Assembly: GCA_029228645.1 (NCBI GenBank)
Contig: JAPTHR010000004.1
Coordinates: forward strand, 248,001-312,000
Origin: Gammaproteobacteria bacterium Milos-ODIII6
Lineage (GTDB): Bacteria; Pseudomonadota; Gammaproteobacteria; Chromatiales; Chromatiaceae
DNA: 64,000 nucleotides
Direction of reading: 5' to 3'
In this document: in pieces, positions 17,744 through 30,273 of the stretch
Numbering within the stretch: position 1 is the first letter of the stretch
How the letters are laid out: every line of letters starts with the position of its first letter
The notes under the pieces: generated by a model
Database searches by the model: none
What the model saw: only the letters and a program-made list of their open reading frames with translations
Told to the model about the DNA's origin: nothing
Made by a program: the position numbers and the translations under genes

Positions 17744-20263
17744 ATGCAGCTGCCCAATCTCCCTATCACGCCCAGCCTGAGCGCTATCGATGAGGCCCTC
17801 GCAGCCTGCCACCTGGTACTGGATGCACCTCCAGGGAGCGGCAAAACCACCCTGGTGCCGCTCAGCCTGCTGCAATCGGCGTGGCTCGAGGGAAGGCGTA
17901 TTCTCATGCTGGAGCCACGCCGTCCGGCGGCCCGCATGGCGGCGCACCGCATGGCTTCTCTGCTGGGCGAGCAGGTCGGCGAACAGGTCGGCTACCAGGT
18001 ACGTTTCGAACGTCGTATCGGCGCGAGCACGCGCATCGAGGTGCTCACCGAAGGTCTGCTGCTGCGCCGCCTGCAGCAGGATCCGGAGCTCCCCGGGGTC
18101 GGCCTGGTCATCTTCGACGAGTTTCATGAACGCGGCCTGAGCGGCGATCTCTCGCTGGCCCTGTGCCGGGATGTGGTCAGTGGCCTGCGCGAAGACCTGC
18201 GCCTGATGGCGATGTCCGCCTCACTCGATGATGCCGCCCTGGCACGCCAGCTGGGCGCGCGTCACCTGCAGGCCAAGGGGCGCTCCTACCCCGTGCACAT
18301 CAATTACCTGGAACGCGACCCACCCCGCGAGGAAAGAAACCGTCAACTGGCCCGCCTGGTCCGCGAAGCGCTGAACTCACACGCCGGTGACGTGCTGGTG
18401 TTTCTGCCCGGCAAACCCGAGATCCGCTCGCTGGAGCGACTCCTGGCGGAGAGCATGCCTCCCAGGGTCGCCATCGAGCAGCTGCATGCCGAAGTGCCCC
18501 CGGGTCAGCAGGATCGCATCATCCGCGGTAAAGCGCCCGGCCGTCGGGTCATTCTCTCGACCGATATCGCGGAGACCAGCCTGACCATCGAAGGCATCGG
18601 CGTGGTCATCGATTCCGGCCTCAACCGCCGGCCGCGCTTCGACCCCTCTACCGGGCTTACCCGACTGCAAACCGGTTTCATCCCGCAGGCCTCCGCGCTG
18701 CAACGCGCCGGCCGCGCCGGCCGCCTCGGCCCCGGTCATTGTTACCGCGCCTGGAGTGCCGCACGACAGGAGCGCCTGGCGCCTGAAATCCGTCCGGAGA
18801 TACTCGATGCCGACCTGGCGGGAACGGTTCTCGAGCTGGCCGGCTGGGGCATACAGGATCCGGACCAACTCAACTGGGTCACCCCACCTCCGGACCAGCA
18901 TTGGCAGCAGGCGAGGCAACTCCTGGAGCAACTCGGGGCGTTGGACGAGAAAGGAATGATCACCGTCACGGGGCGGGCCATGCTGCGGCTGCCGGTGCAC
19001 CCGCGGCTGGCGCATTTACTGGTCGCCACCGCCACTCGGCAAGACAGGCGCCTATCTGCGGACATCGCCGCCCTGCTGAGCGAACGTGATCCGGTCGCAC
19101 GCAGCCACGCGGAAGCAAGCGGCTGTGACCTGCGCACCCGGCTGGCCGCGCTCGCGGAGACCCGTACCGGGCTTGTGCCCGAAGGGTTTCAGCTCAGGGC
19201 CCTGCGCCGCGTCGAGCAGGTATCGCAGCAGTTGCAGGCGATGCGTGAGGACCGGCAACCCTCAGCTCCCACCTCCCCCCTTTCAGCCGGCCTCGCGCTG
19301 GCGCTGGCATTCCCCGATCGAATCGCAATGGCGCGCGCGCCCGGTTCGACCGATTACCTGCTCAGCAGCGGACGCGCCGCCAGCCTGCCGCCGCATGACC
19401 CGCTTTGCGGCAGCGATCTGCTGGTGGCCGCGGCCCTGGATGCAGGCCGGACCCAGGGACGCATATGGCTGGCCGCCCCCTTGCAGCGGGCCGAACTGGA
19501 GGCACACTTCGCAGACCGGATCACTGAACAGCGCGAATTGGAATGGGACAGGGAGGCTGGCGCCGTGCGGGCCTGGCGACGCCGCCGGCTCGACGCGCTG
19601 GTCCTCGATTCCCATATCGAGCCGATCGGGCCGGGGGACGATACCCAGGCCATCCTGCTGCAACAGCTACGCTCTCAAGGAATCGATCTCTTCAAGCAGG
19701 CCCCGGCGCTGCGCCAACTGCAGGCCAAAACGGCAACCCTGCGACGCTACCTGGACGAGCGCGAGTGGCCCGATTTATGCGACGAGGCCCTGCTCACGCA
19801 GGCCGAGGAATGGCTCGGCCCCTGGCTCACCGGTATCCATAGCATCCGGCGCCTGCGGGAGATCGATATCCCGGGCGCGCTGCAGGCATGGCTCGGCTGG
19901 GATCTGCTGCAACGCCTGGAAAAGCTGCTACCGGGAAAGTACCGCACCGCAGCGGGAACCGAGCGCGTAATCGAGTATGCACAAGACGCCGATCCGGTCA
20001 TACGCGTACCGCTGCAGGAGATGCTCGGCAGTGCGCAGGGACCGTCACTCGCGGACGGCCGCGTGCCGGTAGTCCTGCACCTGCTCTCCCCCGCGATGCG
20101 TCCACTGCAGATCACACGCGACCTGGGACACTTCTGGGGAAACGCCTATGCCGAGGTCCGCAAGGAAATGCGCGGGCGCTACCCCAAGCACCACTGGCCG
20201 CAAGACCCGCTCAATGCCGCGGCGACCCGACTGGGTCGCCGCGGGCGGCCCAGCCAGGGTTGA
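17744..20263 (+). CDS. hrpB: ATP-dependent helicase HrpB
   Basis: 839 residues, typical for HrpB (about 810-840), a DEAH-family helicase of unknown cellular substrate. It has Walker A APPGSGKTTL, motif II DEFHERG, SAT-like motif III MSASLD, motif V TDIAETSLT and motif VI QRAGRAGR, then the HrpB-specific C-terminal half ending in YPKHHWPQDP. The ATG at 17744 gives the family start MQLPNLPI. It follows the GGDEF/EAL gene by 73 bp and converges on phoU. Confidence 0.94.
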   Translation: MQLPNLPITPSLSAIDEALAACHLVLDAPPGSGKTTLVPLSLLQSAWLEGRRILMLEPRRPAARMAAHRMASLLGEQVGEQVGYQVRFERRIGASTRIEVLTEGLLLRRLQQDPELPGVGLVIFDEFHERGLSGDLSLALCRDVVSGLREDLRLMAMSASLDDAALARQLGARHLQAKGRSYPVHINYLERDPPREERNRQLARLVREALNSHAGDVLVFLPGKPEIRSLERLLAESMPPRVAIEQLHAEVPPGQQDRIIRGKAPGRRVILSTDIAETSLTIEGIGVVIDSGLNRRPRFDPSTGLTRLQTGFIPQASALQRAGRAGRLGPGHCYRAWSAARQERLAPEIRPEILDADLAGTVLELAGWGIQDPDQLNWVTPPPDQHWQQARQLLEQLGALDEKGMITVTGRAMLRLPVHPRLAHLLVATATRQDRRLSADIAALLSERDPVARSHAEASGCDLRTRLAALAETRTGLVPEGFQLRALRRVEQVSQQLQAMREDRQPSAPTSPLSAGLALALAFPDRIAMARAPGSTDYLLSSGRAASLPPHDPLCGSDLLVAAALDAGRTQGRIWLAAPLQRAELEAHFADRITEQRELEWDREAGAVRAWRRRRLDALVLDSHIEPIGPGDDTQAILLQQLRSQGIDLFKQAPALRQLQAKTATLRRYLDEREWPDLCDEALLTQAEEWLGPWLTGIHSIRRLREIDIPGALQAWLGWDLLQRLEKLLPGKYRTAAGTERVIEYAQDADPVIRVPLQEMLGSAQGPSLADGRVPVVLHLLSPAMRPLQITRDLGHFWGNAYAEVRKEMRGRYPKHHWPQDPLNAAATRLGRRGRPSQG

Positions 20264-20309
20264 TACCGATCGAAAGCGCTCGCCCTGCCTGCCGCAGGAC
20301 GACAGCGCC

Positions 20310-20966
20310 TCAGAGTTCGACCTGGTCCGCGTTCACCATGAACACAACGCGCTCCGCGATATGGCGTACACGGTCACCAACACGCTCGAGGTGGTAGGCA
20401 ATCCATAGCAGATGGGTCGAGTGCATATGGGTGTCGGGGGCAATCGCCAGCTGCATCATCAGGTCCGCGACCGCCTCCTGGTCGAGCTCGTCGACTTGCT
20501 CGTCCTCCGCGGCAGCCGTGCGTGCCAGATCATCGTCCTTGTTCAGGACCGCCTCGCCCACCTGTTCGAGCATGGTCACCACCAGGTCACCCATGCGCAG
20601 GATCCGGTCCATGGGACCGGAGAAGTCGCTCGGATCCATGCCGAGCACGATCTTGGCGATGTCCTTGGCGTGCCCGCCAATACGCTCCAGTTCACCGGCC
20701 ACCTGCAGGCCGCCGATGATCTCGCGCAGATCGCGGGCCACCGGCTGCTGCAGCGCCAGCACCTGGAGGCATTCGGCCTCGATGATGCGGTAGAGGTTGT
20801 GCAGGTCGACATCGCTGTCGAGCGTGCCCTCGGCCTGGTCTGTATCCTGGGATTCGAGCGCCGTGAGGGCGCTGACGAGTTCCCGCTTCGCCATCCGGAC
20901 CATTCTGTCCAGGTTGTCGTGTATGCGGGTTTCCTCTTCGAAGAGTCGGCGACTGGAGCCATCCAT
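20310..20966 (-). CDS. phoU: Phosphate transport regulator PhoU
   Basis: 218 residues forming two PhoU three-helix repeats, with the metal-binding signatures ELERIGGHAKDIAK and HLERVGDRVRHIAE. PhoU links the Pst transporter to the PhoR kinase and represses the Pho regulon at high phosphate. There is no pst or phoBR gene in the window, so it is an isolated copy. The gene upstream is an OsmC-like protein, 70 bp away. Confidence 0.93.
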   Translation of the reverse strand: MDGSSRRLFEEETRIHDNLDRMVRMAKRELVSALTALESQDTDQAEGTLDSDVDLHNLYRIIEAECLQVLALQQPVARDLREIIGGLQVAGELERIGGHAKDIAKIVLGMDPSDFSGPMDRILRMGDLVVTMLEQVGEAVLNKDDDLARTAAAEDEQVDELDQEAVADLMMQLAIAPDTHMHSTHLLWIAYHLERVGDRVRHIAERVVFMVNADQVEL

Positions 20967-21036
20967 CTAAAAATTCTCTCTGATTGTCATCTGCTGGTGA
21001 ATGTTGGGTCGGAATCGTGCGGCCGGGCTGCGCAGC

Positions 21037-21465
21037 TCAGGGCTCCACAAAGGCGAGCAGTACGCTGCAGTCGGCAATCGGGCGCATGTTCCTGGAGACC
21101 GGGCAATGCTGCAGCCGCTCGATGATGTAGTCGACAGTATCGGGATCCGGCACGATGCTGCGCGGGCGCGCGGAAAAAGACATCAGGAGGTGTCCAATCT
21201 CCCAGTCCTCGTGTGCCGAAAGGTGCATCTCGCCATCGACCTGCTCCAGCAGCACGCCTTTTTCCGCGCAGTTCAGACGCAGGTAGGTGTGCTGGCAGGT
21301 CAACAGGGCATAGCAGAAGATCTCGAAACCCGGGGTCCGGATGCCAAGGTCAAACGTCCGCCAATCCCCCTCCTCGCTCTGCTTCCAGACCTCAAGACCC
21401 TTTACCAGGTTGTCCTCACCCTCATAGCTGCATTTGAAGCGGAAAAGAAAATCATTGGTGGGCAT
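21037..21465 (-). CDS. OsmC-like small protein
   Basis: 142 residues, cytosolic. The second half (CAEKGVLLEQVDGEMHLSAHE...ARPRSIVPDPDTVDYIIERLQHCPVSRNMRP) follows the OsmC/Ohr layout, in which one Cys sits in the central helix and another in a CPV motif near the C terminus. The N-terminal part lacks a clear OsmC glycine-rich signature, so the family call is tentative. If correct, it would be a thiol peroxidase-like protein. It lies between metH and phoU on the same strand. Confidence 0.55.
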   Translation of the reverse strand: MPTNDFLFRFKCSYEGEDNLVKGLEVWKQSEEGDWRTFDLGIRTPGFEIFCYALLTCQHTYLRLNCAEKGVLLEQVDGEMHLSAHEDWEIGHLLMSFSARPRSIVPDPDTVDYIIERLQHCPVSRNMRPIADCSVLLAFVEP

Positions 21466-21648
21466 AGCAGTTCCCGTTGGGGTAAGACGTCTTTCAGGCC
21501 GCGATTCCGGGACCGGAGAATCCGATCAGCAGCGCGCAAGGCGTGCAAACATCACCCGGCAGTTGCAGACCTTCCAGACTTTTATTATCGACGGGCAGGC
21601 GCACAAATGAAGGCCGAACAGCGGCGTCCGGACGGCCCGCCGAGTATG

Positions 21649-25401
<3,753 letters not shown>

Positions 25402-25671
25402 CGGGGGGTATCGCGGCGGACAAGCGGCGCATTATACCGACGTCGCCGGATATTTCCGCGCCGGGGCCCGGGAACCCCGGTCCGTTTCCCGGCTGGCATG
25501 AAAAAGCAAATAAATCGCCTCTTGACCTCATAAAAACTTATGTTCCCCAAAAATCCCAAAGCATGCTTATATACCGCCGGTCTGCCGGGCGGCAGAGCCC
25601 TGCCCCATCCCCGGGGCCGGACAGCAGTATCAGGGGCCCTGCCGGCTCCGTAACCCTGAGGAGGAAACTTT
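25402..25671. other. Divergent promoter region of metH and the SCP-2 gene
   Basis: 270 bp without a gene. An AT-rich stretch (about 25495-25575) lies in the middle and probably carries both promoters. The side next to the SCP-2 gene has GC-rich inverted repeats (for example around 25578-25650) that could fold in its 5' leader. No known riboswitch motif was recognised. Confidence 0.45.
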
Positions 25672-26076
25672 ATGGCTGAACTCTTTTCCGACGCATGGAT
25701 GAAGGCGCTCATGGATGCCTGGAATGGCGAACCCGATGTCAAAGACAAACTCGCCGAAATCGGCTTCAACTCTGTGATCAGCTGCGGCTTCAAGGGCGAG
25801 GACCAGCCGCGCGGTATTTTCGTGGTGGAAAACGGCGAGTGCGTACGCGCAGGCGACTACGACGGCACCGAGCCCGACTGGGATATGCGCGCGGACAAGG
25901 ACAACTGGATCAAGTGGGCCAAAGACGGTATCGGCATGACCGGCCTGGGCACTGCCTTCGCGATGGGCAAACTGAAGTTTCTCAAGGGCGACTTCAAGGG
26001 CATGATCAAGGATCCCCGCATGGCGGGCCCCTTCGTCAAGAGCTTTTCCCTGATGGGCAAGATCGACACCCAGTAG
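25672..26076 (+). CDS. SCP-2 sterol-transfer family protein
   Basis: 134 residues of the small stand-alone SCP-2-like family common in sulfur- and methane-oxidising gammaproteobacteria. It starts MAELFSDAWMKALMDAWN and includes GFNSVISCGF, RGIFVVENG, DNWIKWAKDGIGM and the C-terminal IKDPRMAGPFVKSFSLMGKI. The fold binds lipids or other hydrophobic ligands; the bacterial role is unknown. GAGGAGG precedes the ATG. Confidence 0.85.
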   Translation: MAELFSDAWMKALMDAWNGEPDVKDKLAEIGFNSVISCGFKGEDQPRGIFVVENGECVRAGDYDGTEPDWDMRADKDNWIKWAKDGIGMTGLGTAFAMGKLKFLKGDFKGMIKDPRMAGPFVKSFSLMGKIDTQ

Positions 26077-26117
26077 GCCGCCCCTCCCCGGGGCGCGACG
26101 TCGCCCCCGGGGACTGC

Positions 26118-26732
26118 TTATTTTCCCTCGATCAGGGGATTGCCCCAGCCCTGCACCTCGCGCACCCGTCGGTTATGCGCCCTCTCCGCCTGGTCGGGTG
26201 GATCGGCACGCTCCCAGCGTTGCAGCAATTCCCGCTGTTCGCGATAGAGTTTCAGCTCGTAGCGGTCCGCTATGTACAGCATGGCCCGGGCGATATCACC
26301 GCGCACAGCCGGACGGGGCTCGACCCGGCGCCGACGCTCGTCGATCTCGAGATCGCAGCCTGGCTCTATCCAACGCTCGCCCTTGATCACCGCGTAGGCC
26401 ATCGAGCCTCGCCGCCGGTTCAGATCCTTGCGCGCCGGATACATGTTGTGCATGTCGGACTCGATCTGATTGAAGCGTTCGCTGCGGGCACGGCAACTCT
26501 GCCTGTCGCCGCAGCGCAGGCTGCGCGCAACCCAGGACATGGGAAACACGTGCTCGATGTTGTAGCGCCGATCGAAGCGCTTGAAAGACTTGCCGCAATA
26601 GAGGCCGGTCCCCCCGTCCGGGTAGAGTGTCTTCCAGAAAACCGGCACGGTCTCGAGGTAATCGGCCGCGGCCGTGGCGCTCCCAAAAAGTGGAATCAGG
26701 ACCCAGAAAATGCACCCAAGGCGTCCTCTCAT
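26118..26732 (-). CDS. Secreted endonuclease I (EndA family)
   Basis: 204 residues with an N-terminal signal peptide ending near ATAAA. The nuclease core has the catalytic ββα-metal motif NIEHVFPMSW and the following DMHNMYPAR block (normally F/DxHNLYPA), plus paired Cys (LYCGKSF; RCGDRQSCRAR) for disulfides. Such enzymes cut DNA non-specifically in the periplasm or outside the cell. It is divergent from the membrane/vWA/CHAD cluster. Confidence 0.88.
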   Translation of the reverse strand: MRGRLGCIFWVLIPLFGSATAAADYLETVPVFWKTLYPDGGTGLYCGKSFKRFDRRYNIEHVFPMSWVARSLRCGDRQSCRARSERFNQIESDMHNMYPARKDLNRRRGSMAYAVIKGERWIEPGCDLEIDERRRRVEPRPAVRGDIARAMLYIADRYELKLYREQRELLQRWERADPPDQAERAHNRRVREVQGWGNPLIEGK

Positions 26733-26827
26733 TGCCCTCTCCTTTGCACTCGCGCGTGGGCGGTTGGATAATCGCGACTTTCCCGCTAACCCCAGAGCGA
26801 GTCAAGCACGTGGCAGAAGAACAGAAT

Positions 26828-27448
26828 ATGCCTGATACCGGCAACGAAAACCCGCCCAGGCACAAAGGCGGAGCCGGCAAGCTGATCGCCGTGGTCGTGG
26901 TGCTCACCATCCTGGCCATCCTGCTGGTTCCGAGCCAGGATCCGGAGGAGCCCGTGAGCGTCGCCCCAACGGTCGACGGGGAGCCACCGAGCCTGCTCGC
27001 CCCCGACGCAGCCCAAACCGGCAGCGCGGTCACGCCGGCCCGCCCGGAAACGAGCCCTGAACCCGGTCCCGGTGGCGCGGCGCGATCGCTTATCCGCGAA
27101 CTGCGCGCCGATCCGCCCGTGGACCTGGAGCGCGCCTTTCGCGCCGGACAGGCATTCGAGGCCGAACAGCGGCGGGACGATGCCTACCTGATGTACTTCT
27201 TCGCGGCGCGCGAGGGACACGGCCCCTCCGCCCTGTTACTGGCTCGCCAGGCGGACCCGGCCACCTTCAGCAGCGACGGTCTGCTGGCAGCGCCGGACGA
27301 GCTGCAGGCCAACAAGTGGTATCAAGTCGCGAGCCGCTCCGGGGAGCCTGGCGCCGCCGAGGCGCTGCAGGCGCTGCGATCGCGGGTTGAGCAACAGGCG
27401 CTCGCCGGCGATCAGCGGGCGCGCCGAATCATGCTGCAATGGAAATAG
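26828..27448 (+). CDS. Single-pass membrane protein with a TPR/Sel1-like tail
   Basis: About 206 residues. A short basic cytoplasmic start, one transmembrane helix (LIAVVVVLTILAILLVP), a Pro/Thr-rich linker and a helical C-terminal domain (ERAFRAGQAFEAEQRRDDAYLMYFFAAREGHGPSALLLARQ...NKWYQVASRSGEPGAAEAL) with the spacing of Sel1/TPR repeats. No specific family was recognised. It ends 7 bp before the vWA gene, so the two are probably co-transcribed and may form a complex. The ATG at 26828 was chosen; GTG at 26810 is possible. Confidence 0.65.
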   Translation: MPDTGNENPPRHKGGAGKLIAVVVVLTILAILLVPSQDPEEPVSVAPTVDGEPPSLLAPDAAQTGSAVTPARPETSPEPGPGGAARSLIRELRADPPVDLERAFRAGQAFEAEQRRDDAYLMYFFAAREGHGPSALLLARQADPATFSSDGLLAAPDELQANKWYQVASRSGEPGAAEALQALRSRVEQQALAGDQRARRIMLQWK

Positions 27449-27455
27449 ACCGACC

Positions 27456-29414
27456 ATGAGACACCTCAAGCTGTTCATCCTGGCCGTCCTCGTGGCGCTG
27501 CTTTGCTCGCCTGCCCTGGCCGCCGACAAGATGCCGCTGCTGATGCCGGGCAAGACGGCGCTCTACCAGCGCATCCTGGTAGTTCCGGGAGGGGAGATGC
27601 ATTCCAAACCCGGCGAGGGTGGCGAGGCCACCGTCCCATTCACCGCTTACTACGTCTTTTCGCGCAGCAAAGTGGGCGACACCGAATGGGTCGAGGTCGG
27701 CACCAGCCGCTTCGACGCGGGCAAGGGCTGGCTCAAGGTCTCCGACACCATCGATTGGAACCAGGGTCTGACCGTGGCCTTTCGCGAGCCCAAGGCGCAT
27801 GACCGCGCGCTGCTCTTCCGCAGTGCCGAGAAGCTGCAGGAGGTCGCCAGCGATCGCGAACTGGAGAGCTACCAGGCGCTCTACCAGGCCGCGCTGGACG
27901 GGGTGATTGACAATGACTCCCCGGTCGTCGCCATCCAGCCACCGGGCCCACTGGATATCCAGGAAGATTTCTACCTGGTGCCGATCCTCGAACACAGGGA
28001 CATCTACCTCGGCAACGAGCAGGTGCGCATGCTGCGCGTCGCCAGTGTCCCGCTGTCCGACCCGCCGGCGGCTGAGAAACCCGTAGTCGCTGCGGAAAAG
28101 CAACAGGGCTACAACGCCGGCCTGACCTTCGTGATCGACTCCACGCTCTCGATGGACCCCTACATCGAGCGCACCCGCGAGGCGGTGATGAAGATCTACG
28201 ACAGCCTTGGCGATGCCGGGCTGCTCGGCAACGTCAACTTCGGCATGATCGCCTTCCGCGACGACCCCGGCAGTGTCCCCGCGCTGGGATACCGCAGCAG
28301 GACCTTCGTGACCCTGGAGCAGGGACGCAACCCGGGCACCTTCCTGGAACAGATCAACAATCTGCGGGCCGCCCGGGTCTCGAGCCGGGATTTCCGCGAG
28401 GATTCCTACGCCGGGATCGAGCGGGCGATCAACCGCATGGACTGGGATGGCCACGCGGCGCGCTATATCGTCCTGATCACCGATGCCGGACCACGCGATC
28501 CGGGCGACCCACTCTCCGGCACCGGACTCGACGCTACACAACTGTCGAAGCTGGCGCAGGAAAAGGGCGTCGCCATCTTCGTCATGCACCTGCTGACCCC
28601 CGCCACCAGGGCCGATCAGGAACGCGCCGCGGAGCGCTACCGCGACCTGTCCGAGTTTCCCGGCATCGGGAGCCTGTACTACGCGGTTCCAACCGGCGAC
28701 GTGGCCGAGTTCGGGCACGTGCTCGACACCCTGGCGGGGCAGATCACCATGCAGGTGAGAGTCGCCGCCACGGGACAGCCCCAGCCAAAATCGGTGGTCG
28801 AACCCGACGCCAATCCCCGACTGGCGGAACTGCAGAGCAAGGTCGCAAAACTGGGCTACGCCCTGCGCATGCGCTACCTGCGGCAGAGCGAGGGCGGCAG
28901 CATTCCACGCGTATTCAACGCCTGGCTGTTGGATCACGACATCCGGCGCCCGGAAATCCGCACCCTGGATGTTCAGGTGCTGCTCACCCGCGACCAGCTC
29001 TCCGACCTGCACGACATCCTGCGGCAGGTGCTCAACACGGCCGAAGAGGGGCTGCTGTCTCCTGACAACTTCCTGAACGAACTGAAGAGCCTGGCAGCGA
29101 CGATCGCGCGCGACCCGGAGGAGCTCGGCGAGACCACGGCGACCACCTCGGGCGAGGGCAACAGCCTCGCCGACCTCGGCTTCATGCGCGAGTACATCGA
29201 CGACCTGCCCTACACTGGCGAAGTCATGGCCCTCTCCCTGGCGGACTGGGAAACCTGGCCGGCGCGCGAGCAGATCGCCTTCCTGCAGCGCCTCGAAGAC
29301 AAGATCGCCTACTACCGCGCGTTGCACGACCATACCGACCTCTGGGTCAACCTCGACCGTGGAACGGTGAGCGGTGATTCGGTCTTCCCGGTACCACTGG
29401 AAATGCTTCCTTGA
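27456..29414 (+). CDS. Secreted vWA-domain protein resembling the tail of kinase PpkA
   Basis: 652 residues with a signal peptide (LFILAVLVALLCSPALA). An N-terminal domain (about 25-140; LLMPGKTALYQRILVVPGG) is followed by a vWA domain from about residue 220. Its MIDAS first motif is DSTLSM and the later metal residues are near TDAGPRD. The first part and the vWA region resemble the C-terminal half of PpkA, the type VI secretion Ser/Thr kinase, but no kinase domain is present here. The C-terminal 200 residues are helical. It sits between a membrane TPR-like gene and a CHAD gene in the same direction. The function is not established. Confidence 0.75.
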   Translation: MRHLKLFILAVLVALLCSPALAADKMPLLMPGKTALYQRILVVPGGEMHSKPGEGGEATVPFTAYYVFSRSKVGDTEWVEVGTSRFDAGKGWLKVSDTIDWNQGLTVAFREPKAHDRALLFRSAEKLQEVASDRELESYQALYQAALDGVIDNDSPVVAIQPPGPLDIQEDFYLVPILEHRDIYLGNEQVRMLRVASVPLSDPPAAEKPVVAAEKQQGYNAGLTFVIDSTLSMDPYIERTREAVMKIYDSLGDAGLLGNVNFGMIAFRDDPGSVPALGYRSRTFVTLEQGRNPGTFLEQINNLRAARVSSRDFREDSYAGIERAINRMDWDGHAARYIVLITDAGPRDPGDPLSGTGLDATQLSKLAQEKGVAIFVMHLLTPATRADQERAAERYRDLSEFPGIGSLYYAVPTGDVAEFGHVLDTLAGQITMQVRVAATGQPQPKSVVEPDANPRLAELQSKVAKLGYALRMRYLRQSEGGSIPRVFNAWLLDHDIRRPEIRTLDVQVLLTRDQLSDLHDILRQVLNTAEEGLLSPDNFLNELKSLAATIARDPEELGETTATTSGEGNSLADLGFMREYIDDLPYTGEVMALSLADWETWPAREQIAFLQRLEDKIAYYRALHDHTDLWVNLDRGTVSGDSVFPVPLEMLP

Positions 29415-29439
29415 GCATCACTGCGCAGGCCCGGCTCGC

Positions 29440-30273
29440 ATGCCTGCTCGTTTGAAAAAGCGGGAGCGGGTGGACCGGGGACTGCGGCGCGTCCTCGGGG
29501 AACAGGCCACCTCCGCCATCGACGCGCTCTCGGCAGCACCAGCAGAGCGCGAGCGTGGCATCCATGATTTTCGTGTCGGCTGCAAGCGCCTGCGCGCCAC
29601 CCTGCGCCTGTTGCAGGACGAAAGCCGCCCGATGGCCGCCATACTCAACCGCCAGATTGGCGACCTCGCGGCAGAGCTTTCCGCACTGCGCGACGCCGAC
29701 GCGATGATCGAGACCCTGGACGCCCTGCAGCAGAAGCACCCCGACTGGTTCGAGCAGAACGCCTACCTCAAGGCGCGTGAGCAGCTGCTCCAGCAACGCC
29801 AGCAAACCCAGGCGGAATCACCTGATTTCGCAAAGCTCGCACCTGATCTTCAGGAACGCATGCGCCTGCTCGGCCAGGAGCTGGCGCGCATCGATCTGCC
29901 CCGGCGCAAGCGGCACCTGCGCAAGGCCTTCGGTCGGACCCAGGCGCGCCTCGACAGCGCGGTTGCCAGGACACGACCGGGTCAGGCGGAGGACTTTCAC
30001 CGCTGGCGTAAACGGGTCAAGGACCTGCTCTACCAGGGGGAGCTGTTGCGCCGGATTCTCGATGACCACCCGAAACGCACCCAGCGCGCATTGGCGCAGC
30101 TGTCCAAGGTACTCGGGGAACACCACGACCTCGAGGTAATGGACCTGCTGTTCGTGGAGAACGGGCTGCTCGCCTCGGCGGAGGCCGCCGCATCATTCAG
30201 CACCACCCTGGCCAGACGAAAGCGGCGGCTCGAAGAAGAGGCGACCCGACTCTACAAAGATGTTCTGAGCTGA
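29440..30273 (+). CDS. CHAD-domain protein
   Basis: About 277 residues, nearly all one CHAD (conserved histidine alpha-helical) domain. HDFRVGCKRLRATLRLL near the start and FHRWRKRVKDLLYQGELL in the second half carry the conserved His and basic residues. CHAD domains bind inorganic polyphosphate. There is no CYTH triphosphatase domain fused to it. It begins 25 bp after the vWA gene and its end overlaps the convergent PRPP-synthetase-like gene by 22 bp. Confidence 0.88.
   Translation: MPARLKKRERVDRGLRRVLGEQATSAIDALSAAPAERERGIHDFRVGCKRLRATLRLLQDESRPMAAILNRQIGDLAAELSALRDADAMIETLDALQQKHPDWFEQNAYLKAREQLLQQRQQTQAESPDFAKLAPDLQERMRLLGQELARIDLPRRKRHLRKAFGRTQARLDSAVARTRPGQAEDFHRWRKRVKDLLYQGELLRRILDDHPKRTQRALAQLSKVLGEHHDLEVMDLLFVENGLLASAEAAASFSTTLARRKRRLEEEATRLYKDVLS

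Noticed and set aside
25402-25671. Cobalamin or SAM riboswitch upstream of metH
   Set aside because: No B12-box-like word or SAM-I type core was found on the metH strand; only generic GC-rich hairpins on the other side.
26079-26095. CGCCCC/GGGGCG hairpin after the SCP-2 gene
   Set aside because: The stem is short and no T run follows, so it was not called as a terminator.
27429-29333. A 634-codon minus-strand frame
   Set aside because: It is antisense to the vWA protein, which has a signal peptide and a MIDAS motif. The minus frame shows no domain.
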